Part shown: positions 48,001 through 61,186 of the stretch, one piece after another
How positions within the stretch are numbered: the first letter of the stretch is position 1
Layout of the letters: each line of letters starts with the position of its first letter
Position numbers and translations under genes: made by a program
The notes under the pieces: model-generated
What the model was told of the DNA's origin: nothing
Seen by the model: only the letters and a program-made list of their open reading frames with translations
Databases searched by the model: none
Origin: Trichoderma breve
Lineage: Eukaryota > Ascomycota > Sordariomycetes > Hypocreales > Hypocreaceae
Direction of reading: 5' to 3'
Assembly (NCBI RefSeq): GCF_028502605.1
Contig: NC_079237.1
Span: 2,294,001-2,358,000 of the forward strand
Length of the DNA: 64,000 bases

Positions 48001-50575
48001 ATCATTACACCAAATTCCGCGGCCTGCAAGGGCAGAATAGCCTGACAACTGCAGCTACAAGCAACTGTATGTACAAGTCGGTACTGCACTGTATTCGGTT
48101 GTCTGATCTAGGCCGGCGGCTGACTCCTTACTCCGTAAATGTGCTCGTACCTGCAATGCACGGCGGCATTTCAGGTGCGACTCCGTGTGATATTTCGATA
48201 TTGAGACGGCATCAAAGCGGCTGGAAAAGCCAATCTTTCTGAGACAGAGGCATCCCAGAACCTAGCCTAGCGCGCTTGGCGTCTTGCTTTCCGTGCTCGT
48301 ACGAGATCGGGACCAAAGCTTGAAGAGCTTATTTCTCAGCCAGTTCGAATTTCACATGGCACAACAAGGTGCGCGGCCGCTAGGCTTCTCCTGTCTCGGG
48401 TCCGTGCAGGTAAATCGTTCCTGGTACAGTCCGGTAAGAGTACTGTAACATTGCCCGTGCACATTTCAGTTTGGCTGCCGATTCCGTGTTGCTCCGTACT
48501 GTGCTCCGCGAATGCTTATTTAGGCAACTTTGCGTAGTCGGTATACACCACAGCTGCAACTCTGACTTCATGCTTGTCACGCTATTTGCATTGACAGCTG
48601 CAGTTATTGGCAAGTGCCAAGTGCCGTGTCGATTGGAGCATTGCACCACGATGGGCAAAGGAGTAAATTCGGAGGAAAACAAACTGGTGCCGAACTCATC
48701 TTCTGACAGCCGAGCGGCATTGGTAATGTAGCGAGGCTGGAAATACGAGTATAGATTAACTCCCGAAGGCCGTACGGCACCTTGTTTCATCTGACATTCG
48801 TCCCGGCAGCTGTGACGTACCTGTCGCACAGCCCCGTTGGTAGAAACTTGCGGATGCATAGTTGGAGTCCGTCTCCGGGGATTGTTCACTTGTTGCATGA
48901 ATGGCGATCAGTGTCTTACAAGTAGTAGTATTGCTTTCGCCGTCTCTGATCCACACGCAGGATTTCCACTTTCAGTGATAATCACCGGCAGTTGCTGGGC
49001 CAGAAGCCTTGGGTTTGATTAAAAATGACAAGAGACTTGTCTCCAAGTGACCGATTCTAGGGTTCCCACTGATCCGGCATCCGAGCCCTGTAAGATTGCG
49101 TTGACTACGGACTTCGAGCACGGGGGAAACAATGTCACGTTCCCCCTAAATGGTATTGCAACAGCTGTGCCGGCCGAAAGGCTCTGCGTATAGCTGTACT
49201 CCGTATGTGACGTACCTTTATTTTGGTTCTTGTTGCTCGTGCCGTGTCATCCACTCTTGTCACCGTACACACGGGAAGCCACCCGAGCTCCCGGCATATT
49301 CTAGCTGTGAGCTCGGCTCTTGCTTTGCCTGAGTGCAAGGACCATTTGAAAAAGGGGGATTTGCCGCCTGATGGTAATGCATATCTAGGGATACCTGTAA
49401 GTACGTGCCCAGCGTCGCACTTGCATCAAGTGCCCTGTGCGGATTACGCTCAGACAAATTGCGCCGGATGCATTGGGTGTGTGCCAGTGACATAGCCGGC
49501 ATACAAGCTCTTCAGTCAAATCAAGGAAACAAGGTTGTAACGCCGATGTCCTCTTCAGGTGGATTCCTTTGCTTGGAGAAACCAGCGGATGATATTCCGC
49601 ATACTGTAACTCGGGCGGCTGCATAGCTGAACGCACTATTGTTGCAGGTAGTATTTGCCGCTGGAACACACGCTCCTGAAAAATTAGCAGATTATACTGT
49701 TGCTTTGCAGTCCTCATACAACCTCAGAAATTTACTCAACTTGATCCGGCGTTGGTGGCCTTTCATTTGGTGCAATGACTCTTTATTTGTCAAATCGATA
49801 CTACCACGTAGTAATCTCGCGCTCGCGGTAATCATTGACAAATATAAACGGCAGTTGTTGAACATGACTAGTTCGATCAACTAATGACTCAGAATTTTGC
49901 TGGTCAGGTTTATTGCATTACTCGACAATGAATTCGCCAATCATAAAACCTGGCGGCATCTGAGTGCATTAACTGTCACGGCATGTATGCTTTGGAGTAA
50001 AAGCATGGATGGGGGAGGCATGCCGGCAGATGAGTTCCATGAATCGTGATTCGCGTGGGAAGCTCCCATTGTGTGCTCACGCAATGTAAAGTTGCCCTGG
50101 CGTATAAGCTTGGCAGCTTCGGACGCAGTCGGGATTCAACACCTGGAAGAACGCTGTGATCCCAGCAAATTAGTCAATTGTTGCTGCTGAACAAGAGGCT
50201 ATCCCCGAATTATGATTAGTGCCGAGCCTTTTTGGACTTCGCTTCTCCGTCGGGACCGAAAGACGGCGAAAAGGATCACCCATCTTTGCCACAATGCGAG
50301 GTTGCGAAAGCCGCTGCAGGCCTGTGTGGCTTGAAACTCAGCCGTAAATGTACTCTTTTGTGCGTAGAAGATTAAGTAGTTCACGTTTTTTTGGCGATCC
50401 CTGGCAACGAGTAGCGGCTGAAAAAAATAGAAGATAGAGTCGCAAACCAAAGACACGTTACACCCAGAAGTCCTACAGTGAGAAAATTGCCAATGTACGA
50501 TTGAGTACTCGTATGGGTTGGTCCATTCGTGGCAGGGTGAATAGCGAACGGTTCATGTTTGAGATTAGTAGTCGT

Positions 50576-50598
50576 AGCAGCAGCAGCAGCAGCAGCAG
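50576..50598. repeat. AGC trinucleotide microsatellite
   Basis: About eight AGC units in tandem, not inside any supported coding frame. Seen directly. Confidence 0.9.
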
Positions 50599-53500
50599 TT
50601 TGATTGTATTCTTAGATGGCCTTTCCTAGATCCTTCTTTTTTCCTTCTTTAGATTCGGTGATTCAAAATAGAAGACGCAATAGTCATGGTGCGTGAGAAG
50701 TCGCGGGACGCGCTAAAAATTAATAGATTGATGCTCCTGCTTACATGGGCCGGTCAGCACTGAGTCCATTTCAAGGATAAGCAGGAGAGGCTGGAATTCT
50801 GCACGTAGTTCTGCTGTAGTGTCAGATCTGAGCGTCAAGGGCCATGCCGGCTAAGTCTTCGCCGGTCTTACTCCGCATCCATGGCGGAAGGGGAACTTGT
50901 CAGCCATGCACTACTAACAAGCGACCCAGATTTTCATCTGTCATGGACCCTGAAAATGTGTACTAACAACAATCAATATTCTCACGTCGTACTTGAGGAT
51001 GTCAGTGGGTAGAGTGGCACCGCCACTGTTGCCGTAGGGAATGCTTTCTATCCGAAGTTGTTAGCTGAAACACTCTGCCAGGTAGTTATTGAAGGGGCGA
51101 ACCGTTGGCAGAACCAAACTGAGAGCATCAAATAATATTAGCACTTTGTGTAAACAGAGAATCTTGTTTCTCCGGATTGAACAGATTCTGCTGGTATGCA
51201 GTGCTGCCCCCTGGAAGGTAACTTCTGCAGTAGTGAATAATGCTGCAAGAACGGATGGAAGACAGGTAACATTAGTAGCACTATTACTGTACTAGCCGTA
51301 ATACCTATGGTAGGGGTCGCGAGATGTGACGACGTCGATGAAAGACTCGGCCGAGCTGGTTGGTTCTCACTAGGTATACCGTGATTAGCGTTGCATGGCT
51401 GATCCGGAGATGGTGCTTGTTCAGGCAATTGGGAGCCGGGGCTCCCATGCAAGAGCCGCGGACTTTCGCGGGCAAACCGAACGGCGAAGTGGGCTCTGGG
51501 GTACAGACAGGCGTGTTTAGTAAGTGCTATCAAAGCAGCTCCAGGTGCCGGTAGCTGGGCCAATGTGCCAGGGGTTCTTGTACTTCGTACGATGTATTTC
51601 GTCCTTCGTATGCAGTGCAAGGTCTGCATCCGGCAGAATCCTGCGTCAGATATTTCGTACTCGTTAGCAATTCTCGATGGTGCCCGCTCGTCATTCTCAT
51701 TTGCAAGGTGAAAGAGCGGATCCAGGCACGCTGGTGTGGTTGACCCGTTGCTCCGAGGGGGGGACGGCACCGTCCAGCTCTCGGTGATGTACAGCATTAG
51801 TAGCCCGGCACATTCGGCGAACTTTGTGCTAGATGCTCCGTAAAAGCTACAGGATGATAAGGGCTAAGCAGCCGAGTGCTCAATGTGACGACCTCCGTGA
51901 TTTGCATATCTAGCTGAGGTTGGTTGCGTTGCTTACAATCACACGCGACAGGGCATTTCGTACTATCCTTGGGTTTGGTCTAAACTCCTGGCAGACTGTC
52001 AACATGCATGTTGGGTGCAACAGCTATTGTTGTGGTGTTCAAATTTGTAATTGGTCGCCATGACCGTCCAGAACATCCCTCAGATGTAATTTGTGAGCCA
52101 GGACTGCCCGAATATTCTCATTCGAGGTCCGGGGTACCGCCATATCTTAAGATTACGCACCGGCGCACAGGATCAGTTCTGGATGTTGCCGACTGATAAA
52201 TGCCCCTTTGATGAAAAGAATATTCCAGCGCTTCCATGCTGGGGTCAAAGTCCGTGCTCATCGATGGCGTGGCGATCTAGCCCCCGGACTGGGGGGGTGA
52301 AATCCCAAAATTATCCGCAGGGCCTGCTGTGGAGTTAACTGTCTGAGTTGGTGTTCGCCGGTGCTCGTTAGCGACCCGCCTTGCGCTATTTTCTCTTACA
52401 ATCTTTGGTAGTGACGATTCTTGCGATCTAACGGTGTCTAGCACAGCGCTGTATCATAGCGATGGCTGTTTTTCGCGCTATACGTGCCAAGTAATAGTAT
52501 GTGGAACAAAAGGAAATACGAAGAGATCATGAATAGCGCTGATAGCGAGAAGAGCTCCTGTTGGGCGGCAAACGTCGTAGATTACCTCCATATCTTTACC
52601 ATGCATGCCGACGAACATTCAAGTGGATGCTGTTGATCAGTCTCGTGAAGCCGTATGATGCAATCACGGGAGTTTGTTGCATTGTGTTTGGAGTAGCGGC
52701 ATGGCGCTATGAGAACCATCCATCTTGTTTGGTTCAAGTTAGTGGATGGAACGATATAAAACATGGTTTAGGGGGAGTGAGATCTTTTGGTACTCGTGCA
52801 TTTTAGACGAGAGGGCCTAATTGAGCCACCAAAATTCTAGTCAACTGCAAGATACTCCATACAAGTAGACAACGTGGAATTCCGACGGAGGTTCGGTCAC
52901 TGGTCAGTCCGACTCCGGCAGTGCTCAAGCGTCCACGAAATGCCGTAGCTGTATGCACGAGCCACCCCTTGGTCTGCTGCAGGCTGTCAGAGCGAAATGA
53001 TAGCTCGGCGGTGCTGAGAACGAGACTCTTGTGAGGTTCTCTGCCGTGTTGTGTGTATGTGCGTATGCGTGTGCGTATGCATATGGCAAGCAACACCCTG
53101 CTAATGTAATGAACGTGTGTCCCGATGCTCGAGTTCTTCGTGTGGAAGCCAGACGTGAAGCTACCAGAGTTCTGGGATCATACGCAATTTTCCCGCTCGT
53201 ATCCCACATATGCGGCTGAGAGATGATACAACATGCCATCATATGCGTCCTGCTCCATATGTCCATGTTGCGTTGGCAGTCTGGGTGTGGTAGTGTACCT
53301 CGTCTTGGCAGAATTCCACCTGCTGGTTTGTTTGCATAGCCCCATGAAATGGCTCTGTCGGAGAAAGCAAATAACGGACTATTTCTCACAAAGGAATATG
53401 GCGTAGCCTAGAGACCGGACCGCCATCGTTGATTGAATTGCTGTACCGCCCTGGGCACACTAACAAACATGGAACATTCGTTCGTCTGGACAGATAAGGT

Positions 53501-55960
53501 AGCATCGATCGTCTTGGTGCGACGGATTCGCTCGCACAAGAGGTGGATTTGCCTTTGCAGACCAGACGAATAGAGTACAGGCTTCATCAGCGCTATTGAA
53601 CCCGGCAGTGATGAAGGACAAAGACGACAAAGACGACGACGGGAGACACAGGGCACTCCGCTAGGGCCGCACTGTCTAGAGTGCCTGCAGAAGATCGCCG
53701 ACGAACCGTCAAATGACGATTGAGACACCACCTCCATTGCTGGAACACGGTCTTTCTCGCAGTAGGTCCGCCCATTGTGAGATGCAAACAAGCGCTGTTA
53801 GTATGTTATGCTGCTTTGGGCTCGAGTACTTTTCCCGTCCCTTCTCTTGCTATCATATGATACACACATCATACGTATAACGTGCCCAGTGAGGCGGCGT
53901 TGTTCGAACCAACAGAACAACGGGTGGGAATGAAACATCAACGCCTCATACTCAAAGTACTCTTGTGCGCAAATAAGGACATCCTCTGTACTACTCCAGA
54001 TGAGTAGCATTGGCCGAGGCTGTGGGCAAAATCCTACATGGCCCGATGCATGGGGCCAAATCTGGGCATGAGGTGTCCCAAAAAAGGACTGCGGCGGATT
54101 TGTCGCTTTCTGCGTACTCCAACCGCTTGTTGACAACACGGGCACGACCAGTTTGTGTTTGCCCTTTCGTTGAATGTGGTCAAATGTCTGCTTTGCTTTG
54201 GAGCGGTAAGCTGCGTGCACAGGCCATAGCGAATCTTTTGGACTGCCGACAAACGAAACCCAGGCTTGCCACGCAGCATCCACACCACCTCACGAGAGCC
54301 TTCGCTTTCTCAACCAAGTTGTATGTACTGTACTGCACCCTTATTGCTTCCATGAGTCCCCACTCACATGCCAAGGAAGGTAAAAGCAACGAGGCAACCC
54401 CGGTCGCCGTGTGCTCGGGATAATTGTTGATTAATTAACCTTCTATGGGATGAAGCAGGTGGGATTGTCAGCCGATCCCCTGCTATCTCACGGCAGGCTA
54501 GCTTGTGAAGCTCTTCTGGTGCATACGAGTCCAGCCAAGCATACCTGTACAAAAACAGAGAGTGCGCCGGGCTGAGCGAGTCGTAGTTTGCACATGTAGT
54601 CCCCATCAAAGGAGAAAAAAAAAAAAACGCAAAGCAGTACTTTTTGAATGCCTAGGGGTCATGGTCGAGGGCCTCTGCACGTTTCTGATGTGATTGTGCT
54701 GGATGGTGACCAGCGAATGGCCATAGCCCACATGAGCTTGGATCAATCATCCACGGCCATCGATCGGGAAATCAGTTCAATATCTCACTTGAATTGTTTC
54801 GGATGCGCTGATCCATGGCGCACCACTGTATGTGATAATCTGCAGTCGCTCCCACCCACATGGTTACACCACTGCGACCATGGTTCCAATAATAACCAAC
54901 CCCAGAAGGTCGGAATGCTTGCCGAGCTCATCCTTTTTAGTGCGCCGAAGACCCTGTCGAGAGATCCCTGAGCCTTCACATTCGGGGACCCTTGTACCAA
55001 TGTGACCTCAGGTCGCTGTTGCGAGAAGCAGGGAACGCTTGTACAGGTACGGGTAGAGGCCCGCAAATCATGGTACTTTTGGTTGTCTCAGCCCGGCTCT
55101 TGCACACGCGGGCCTCAGAAGTACCAAGCAGCCAACAGAGGCGACCAATCTGATTTTCAACAACCAACGTACAGACAATGTTTGGACTTCGGCCAACGTG
55201 CCTCGTGCAATTATTTTTAGGCAGACATCATGGGAGAGCCAACAAGTACACGGGCTTCCTTGCTGCTGTTGCTGGATGTTCTGCACCTGCAACCGAAGAA
55301 GGCAACGAGCAATGGAGTCGCCATGCAGGGAGCAGCCTCGGGGTCTTGCGATGTAACAGAGAGCCTGTTTTTCCAAGGACAGGTACTCGGCGTACTCGTG
55401 CGAGTACGTGCGTGCGCACAGGAAGCTGTACAGTACGCAAACCACGTTAGCATGGGTGAACTGCTATGAGAGGTAGGCCTATGGCATCACCGTACCGTAG
55501 GCAATCGCGCCGGCTTGTGAAATGTGAGATGGGCGGGTGCCCCGTGCGGCCTCGATGCTTGGATGTGCGGAATTAATGCGTGCCGTGGTTCAGCAGGACG
55601 CCTTCGTCGATGCCGCTGCACATGCCGGCGGCAAACCAAGAGCCCTTTGTGTGTGTTTTGAGCCTCTTTGGCCCATCGAATCCTCGATCTGCCGGGCTGT
55701 AAGGGGGCAGTGGCACAGTTGCAGCGGCCGTGGGGGGTGGGCGTAGCCCCAGCAGGGCCAGCACCAACCAACAAAGCGTCTCAAGGGCTATCGATTTGTA
55801 ATGTTGTGGATATCGAGAAAAGCGTCTGCCATGCGTCTGTGACGATTCGCCGGCTAGTGGTCCAAGTACGAGATGTACGAGGGATGGAATTACGCGTACT
55901 CGTACTTGACACGGTGAGGTGAGTGAGATCGGCTCTCGTCAATCACTTTTTTTTCTGTAG

Positions 55961-55980
55961 TTTTTTTTTTTTTTTTTTTT
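55961..55980. repeat. Poly-T tract, 20 nt
   Basis: Twenty T in a row, preceded by an 8-T run at 55947-55954. Seen directly. Confidence 0.9.
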
Positions 55981-57485
55981 AGCTTCTGTGGCCTTACCTG
56001 GCCTGGTTCGTGACTTCCCATGTGTCTGTCGGCACTTGCCAGTATTGAACAATGCGCATGTCATGCCATCCGTTTCCAGCACATGGAAGTCTGTGCTGCC
56101 TGCTGCTCCTGCCACCTTTGGTATGATGCACCCGTAGGAACCTGTAGGGCACTTCTATTCAACATCCAACTTGTATGGCGGCAAGCAGGTACTCTACGTG
56201 CTACAGTACACTCCACAACTGTACAGCACGAGTATTATTACTCCGCATGTTACAGGTTGGAGCTGGAGGCAGTTGATCTCCTGCCACCTTCTTCTTTTCG
56301 GCTAAAAAGAAGCGCACAGCATATTAATTGAAGAGATATTAAAATTCGAATCCTAAACCTCAACACTGTACTGTGACATTCCACCAAGTGCCCTTTTGCA
56401 TCTCCCACGACGCTTTATCTCCGCAATACTCCGTCCATCTCCCGTCTGCTGTCGCTTCGTTGTCTCCTGGAATTTCCTCAGGCTGCGGGAGTGACAGACA
56501 AGCCGCCACTGGAAGGGCCACTGGAAGGGTGTGTGCGGTGCGGCTGACTTGCGTCGCTTCATCCAGTGCTTGTGCGCACACCCTCCCAGCCACGGCAAAA
56601 TTGTGGTGTGGACGCAATCTGTTTCCGTGCGCGCGCCTGTGTTCTGCTGCTTCTTTTCTGCGCGAACCACGCCGCTTCGTCATGGCCCCGGTCAGCCATC
56701 AATCCATCTAGCGCGCGACCAGGATACCCCATTGAGTATCAAGACCGCATCTTCCCTGGGCCGAGCTGGTCTTGGCCCTCGTACGGACGCCAGCCACAGT
56801 CGCCAAATCTCCTTTGCCAGATGCGCAGAGGCCTTCGGGGGGAGTATGGGATGAGTACCGATGCCAGACCGACGAAATCCAGCCTACCTAGTCATTTCTC
56901 TCAATTACGCCGTAAAGAGTCGCGGGATCCTCCTTCCGGCAGTGCAGCCAGCGGAGCGCAGCGCAGCCGTGGCGGTTGTTGGACAGCGCCGGCGAGAAAG
57001 CGGCTTATGCTGTGAGACGTTGCTGCTGGCATCTCCCCATCGGTCAGGTCAGGGCAGCTGCGTGAGGCTTATGGCCTTTGTTGATGATGCTAGCCAGGCA
57101 GCCAGACCCTAGGCCTTCCACGCTGCTTGTCATGGGCCACCAGCACCTGAGCATATCATCACGGCTCTGACCCCCAGGAAGCCCCCCATGATGGCATGAC
57201 GACGACGGGTCCGTTCACTGCTAGCAGAGCCAACGATGCGCTATATCAGATTATACCCTCGTATGGGCTCCATCCTCCTGGACAAATCTGCACCCATGGT
57301 CCCGGTCTGTAGGGCCGCGGCAACAACAGCACAAGTGGATCACCACGCACGTGTGGCAAGGTGGGTTGCGACGCTCCATATCCATAAGTTCAGGTCCGGA
57401 GCGGCACTATCGAATGGTCCTTTTGGGGCTTCCTAGGCCATTGGACCCCCCCTCTCCGGTCACTTTTGACTCAAGACTGATACCG

Positions 57486-58265
57486 ACCAACGACCTAGCT
57501 AACTAGGTAGATAGGTAGTTATTTGCCTTGTATCCACCCGGCAGCACCATAGGAGTGCGCTCGCCTAGGCTTTTTGGACGAATTCCGTCCATTACAGGCC
57601 TCAGCCGTGTCCGGCTCATTGGTAACTGCCCTTGTTGGTCTCGTTTGGGGTTGCTTCGGTGTATCTGTTCATTTTCTGCCGTTCACTGGACTGGACCCTG
57701 CTAGCTCCTCTTTCCAACCTTGCCTGTTCCTTGGGACTCTTTTTTTGTGGGCAGTGGTGGCTTAAATCTCAAAAGCCACTGATACCCTCCTCCGTCGCCT
57801 CTTCGCCCGCATCTTCCCCATCTTCTCCCCCAGATTCAACAAGTCGGTAGTTACCGCTGGGCTGTTCATGTCGACCTTCTTCTAAAAGATTGAACTCTGC
57901 CCACTTACATCTGGTTTCTTCTTCATGGCCCTTTCTATCTCGATTCCCTGGCTGGAAGAAGTGTCATAGAAGACGCCACTCACCTGATCACTTACAAGTC
58001 GGATTTGATTCACCTTACTCACTTGACCAGCAATCCTATTTTTGGGCATTTCACCAGTCGTTGGGTCCTTAAGGCTCCGCCACTCGCACCCAAACTTCCT
58101 CTTCCCTTTTCAGCTCGCGGAACAGTCCGGTTGAAGATTTTAATATCTGTTGGCCGCTCCTTTCGTCGTTAGCCGCTCCTCTTTCTCATTAACCTCGCTT
58201 CTTCTTTGGAGATGCAATTTTAGCAGCTGCTGGTCCCTTAAAAAGACAGTGATATATTCTCCTCA
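57486..58265 (+). promoter_or_regulatory. Promoter/leader of the zinc-cluster factor with three uORFs
   Basis: Pyrimidine-rich sequence typical of a fungal leader. It contains short ATG frames at 57868-57885 (5 codons), 57925-57969 (14 codons) and 58212-58223 (ATG CAA TTT TAG), all ending before the main ATG at 58266. The last would sit only ~43 nt upstream of the main start. TAGGTAG-type repeats lie near 57504. Where transcription starts, and whether leader introns remove the uORFs, is unknown. Confidence 0.45.
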
Positions 58266-61186
58266 ATGGGTGGACTACCAGCTCTGGAATCTTTGCATCG
58301 AGCCCTCCCGCCGGATACTCCCCCTGAACTTGTAAGCCCAAGCGCAACATCGTTTTCTTCAAGGTCATCACCTCTAGAAGAACAAGCTGCCTGGGGCCCT
58401 CGTGCTTCGGTTCCTGTTGCTGCTGCTTCCATGTCACGCTATGGCAAGGCTTCCGTCGATATGTCTGCTGAGGGCAATACAGATGGCGGCCGAGGTCGAC
58501 AGGAATCGGTTGGAACTCCGACTGCTGGACAGCAGCTTCCGTCTTTAAGCAGCCTCTTTGGTCCGCCGTCATCTATGCGACCTCTCAACTCGCCACACAC
58601 GGAACGTCCTGGGATTTACCCTTCGCCTTCTCCCTTGGATAGACCACGACTCTCTTCCAGTGGAAACTTGTTGAGCTCCTATTTCCCACAGGCTATTTCA
58701 CCTTCTCAGCCGCCATCAAGAAACCCATACGAATTTGGTGCATACAACTACTCCGAGAGACAGCAAACTCATGCTACGACATCCTCCCTTCCTGCGTCGC
58801 ATTCGCCCGAATACCCAAACCATGGCCACAGGGGTTCTGATGCCCGCTACGAACCCGAATTACCCCGGAAATGGTCCGCCTACCGTGAGGATAGCAGGCA
58901 AGAGTATCTACAGCCTCAGGATAAACTGAGACCCCAATATCCCGGACCCAAAGACTCGTCCCACGATTACTCTGAACGGCGACTTAGCCAAGTACACAGC
59001 TCGGACACCAACACACCCTCGACTTCAGCTACTGCAATCACTTCTGAGATTGCAGTTTCAAAGGATGGTCTGGGTCCGAAAATCTGGACCGGTACGCATT
59101 TCCTTCCCAGATTTGTGCGGGCAGCAGAGGTGCCCGGCGAAGGCATGTGCTATTTCTACGACGACGGAAGTCACTGTAAAACAGTGATTGATGGCGAGGC
59201 GGTGAACGCTCACTGGGGCGTGACAAAGGCGGGCAAGCCTCGCAAGCGGCTAGCCATTGCATGCGTGACTTGCAGGGAGAAGAAGATCAAGTGTGATCCG
59301 GACTATCCACGATGCGTCCAGTGTGAGAAATTTGGCCGTGTTTGCAAATTCAAGAATGCGTAAGTTTAGGAAATCCACATATACAGCCGCCTTCTTGGAA
59401 CATCGCTTACAATACTGCTAGACCCAGAGGAGGGAATAACACTTCGCCATCGACGTCTCCGGCCGAGCTCGATGATGGTCGACAGCTTGAAACCGGCGAC
59501 CTACGACGTTCGATCAGTGATGTAAGCTCTCCCGGATCCCCCCGAGCCGGAATGCGGCCCGCCTCTCCGGACCGTGGATACAGCAAACGACTCAAACTTG
59601 GCCCCGAGGCATACATCTCCAACGGCGAACCACCCGCTCCCTTCAATGCTCGGATGGATTATTCTAAACCGCGAATCACTGAACAGCCACCCCCTGAGCC
59701 GCCTCTAATTCCCGATGAGGTTCTTGGTCGTGCTTGGAGGACGGATCCTTATGCCTCGACTCCTGACTTGATCACGAACGCTTTAACCAGATTCTTCGCC
59801 AACGTTGACAACACCATGATTCTCCAATTTCTTCCTGAAGAAGCCTTCCAGCGCTGGGTCGTTTCCTCTCGTGGCCAAAAAAGCCCCGAGGATTTGATGC
59901 TTTTGTACAGTACTCTAGCGGTTGGCTCTGCACTCTGCGGTGATCCTAAGCAGATTGCTTTCGAGTATGCTCAGGTGGCACACTATGCACAGAAGATGAC
60001 AGGAGTGCAGTGCCTGCAGCTAGTACAGAGCAGGATTCTTCTTGCCGTTTACTATATTTCGACCTGTCGAACTCGAGAAGCTGATGAGTTGATCTCTTCT
60101 GCAGCTGCCAGTGCTGCATGCCTGCAGTTGAGCTTGGAACTGGATCATTCTAGGGAATTGGGCATGGCTATGTACCCTCTGGGGCTGAACCGGACGGGCT
60201 ATGCTGAAGCACGCAGGAGGACGCTCTGGTCTCTATTCATTCTGGAGAGGCTTAGTGGACTATTCCCGGAGCGACCGGTAATGGTCAACGCGGAAGACAT
60301 CTACACACAGCTCCCTACTGATCTACACTGCTTCGAGAAGCAAGTCGAGTCTCATGCGCGTATTTTCGACCCCTATGGTGGTCTTGCTAAAACCGATGAG
60401 CGATCGTCCGACGCCAGTGTCACTGGATATTATATCGAAATGGTGCACATCTGGTCGGATTGCCAAGCAGCCATCTACAGGATGGCGCTTAGACGAACGT
60501 CTACCGAAACAGAGACTGCAAAGCTTCAAGATCTCATCAAGAGGGCCAAGAATTGGTTTACTTCTTTGCCCCCTCGTCTGGCCTTTGGTGGTGCAAATCT
60601 CGAAGCGGCCGCTTTTACTAGAAGCACCGGCTCTTTCCTCAGTATGCATTTCCTTTATCATCATACTATGATTGAGTTGAACCGACATCGTCATGGAGCC
60701 GGCCAACTGCCCAAGGATGTCCAATTGGGACATTCGGCCGAATGCCGAGAGCATGCGGGCAGGGTCATTGAGATGCTAAACAGTCTGGACCGCATTTTGC
60801 GAGTCAGGTCCGCATTGCTTACAATTCCTCCTCCTGCGATGGCTGTTGCGGTCACAGAAGCTGTCGATGTCTTGACTGCAACTGGGCCGATGACTGTCCT
60901 GGGAGACGTGATTGAGCGAGTTCTTATTGCCAAGTCCGCTGTTGACAGGACGAAGAATATCTGGGAGGCCTCTTCCAAGGACCGTCTGGCTATTGACCGA
61001 CGTCTACAAAAGTTGAATCGGATTCGCGAGCTGGGATCACGACCGCCGAGCCCCATTCAAGGTTATCGACTGCTCCCTCTCTCGGAAGATACGAAGGAAA
61101 AGGAGCTCAACCACTGGCAGATCCTGGATCCCATTGAGCAAACATTCCCAAAGGATATGGACGTGATTTATGTTGGACTTGACTAA
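58266..61186 (+). CDS. Zn2Cys6 transcription factor with fungal-specific middle domain
   Basis: Two exons, 58266-59359 and 59422-61186, joined across a 62-nt intron (donor GTAAGT, acceptor CTGCTAG, splitting an Ala codon) encode 952 residues. Residues 1-260 are Ser/Pro/Tyr-rich and disordered. A conserved block (GPKIWTGTHFLPRFVRAAEV, then CYFYDDGSHCKTVIDGE) precedes the zinc cluster at 333-360, spaced C-x2-C-x6-C-x6-C-x2-C-x6-C (ACVTCREKKIKC ...). The intron falls just after the cluster. Exon 2 starts with a Ser/Pro linker and continues into the fungal_trans regulatory domain, from about DLITNALTRFFANVDN through RRRTLWSLFILERLSGLFPE, the usual signature. It should act in the nucleus as a sequence-specific activator or repressor. 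I do not recognise the specific orthologue or its targets. Confidence 0.93.

Larger units (their letters stand above)
42061..57485. other. Large gene-poor interval, right of the 5S rRNA gene
   Basis: Over 15 kb without a protein gene that I can support. From about 44 kb on, base composition is more even and the words TACTCGTA, TACTCCGT and GTACAGTAC-like sequences recur. It holds an AGC microsatellite (50576-50598) and a 20-nt poly-T (55961-55980). Open frames of up to 219 codons exist (51797-51138, minus; 47628-48242, plus, 204 codons), but their translations show neither domains nor gene-like composition. It may be an old transposon graveyard, a long-noncoding-RNA region, or subtelomere/lineage-specific DNA. 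Confidence 0.5.

Noticed and set aside
47628..48242. 204-codon plus-strand ORF
   Set aside because: No domain, unfavourable mix of residues, and no flanking exon pattern; treated as chance.
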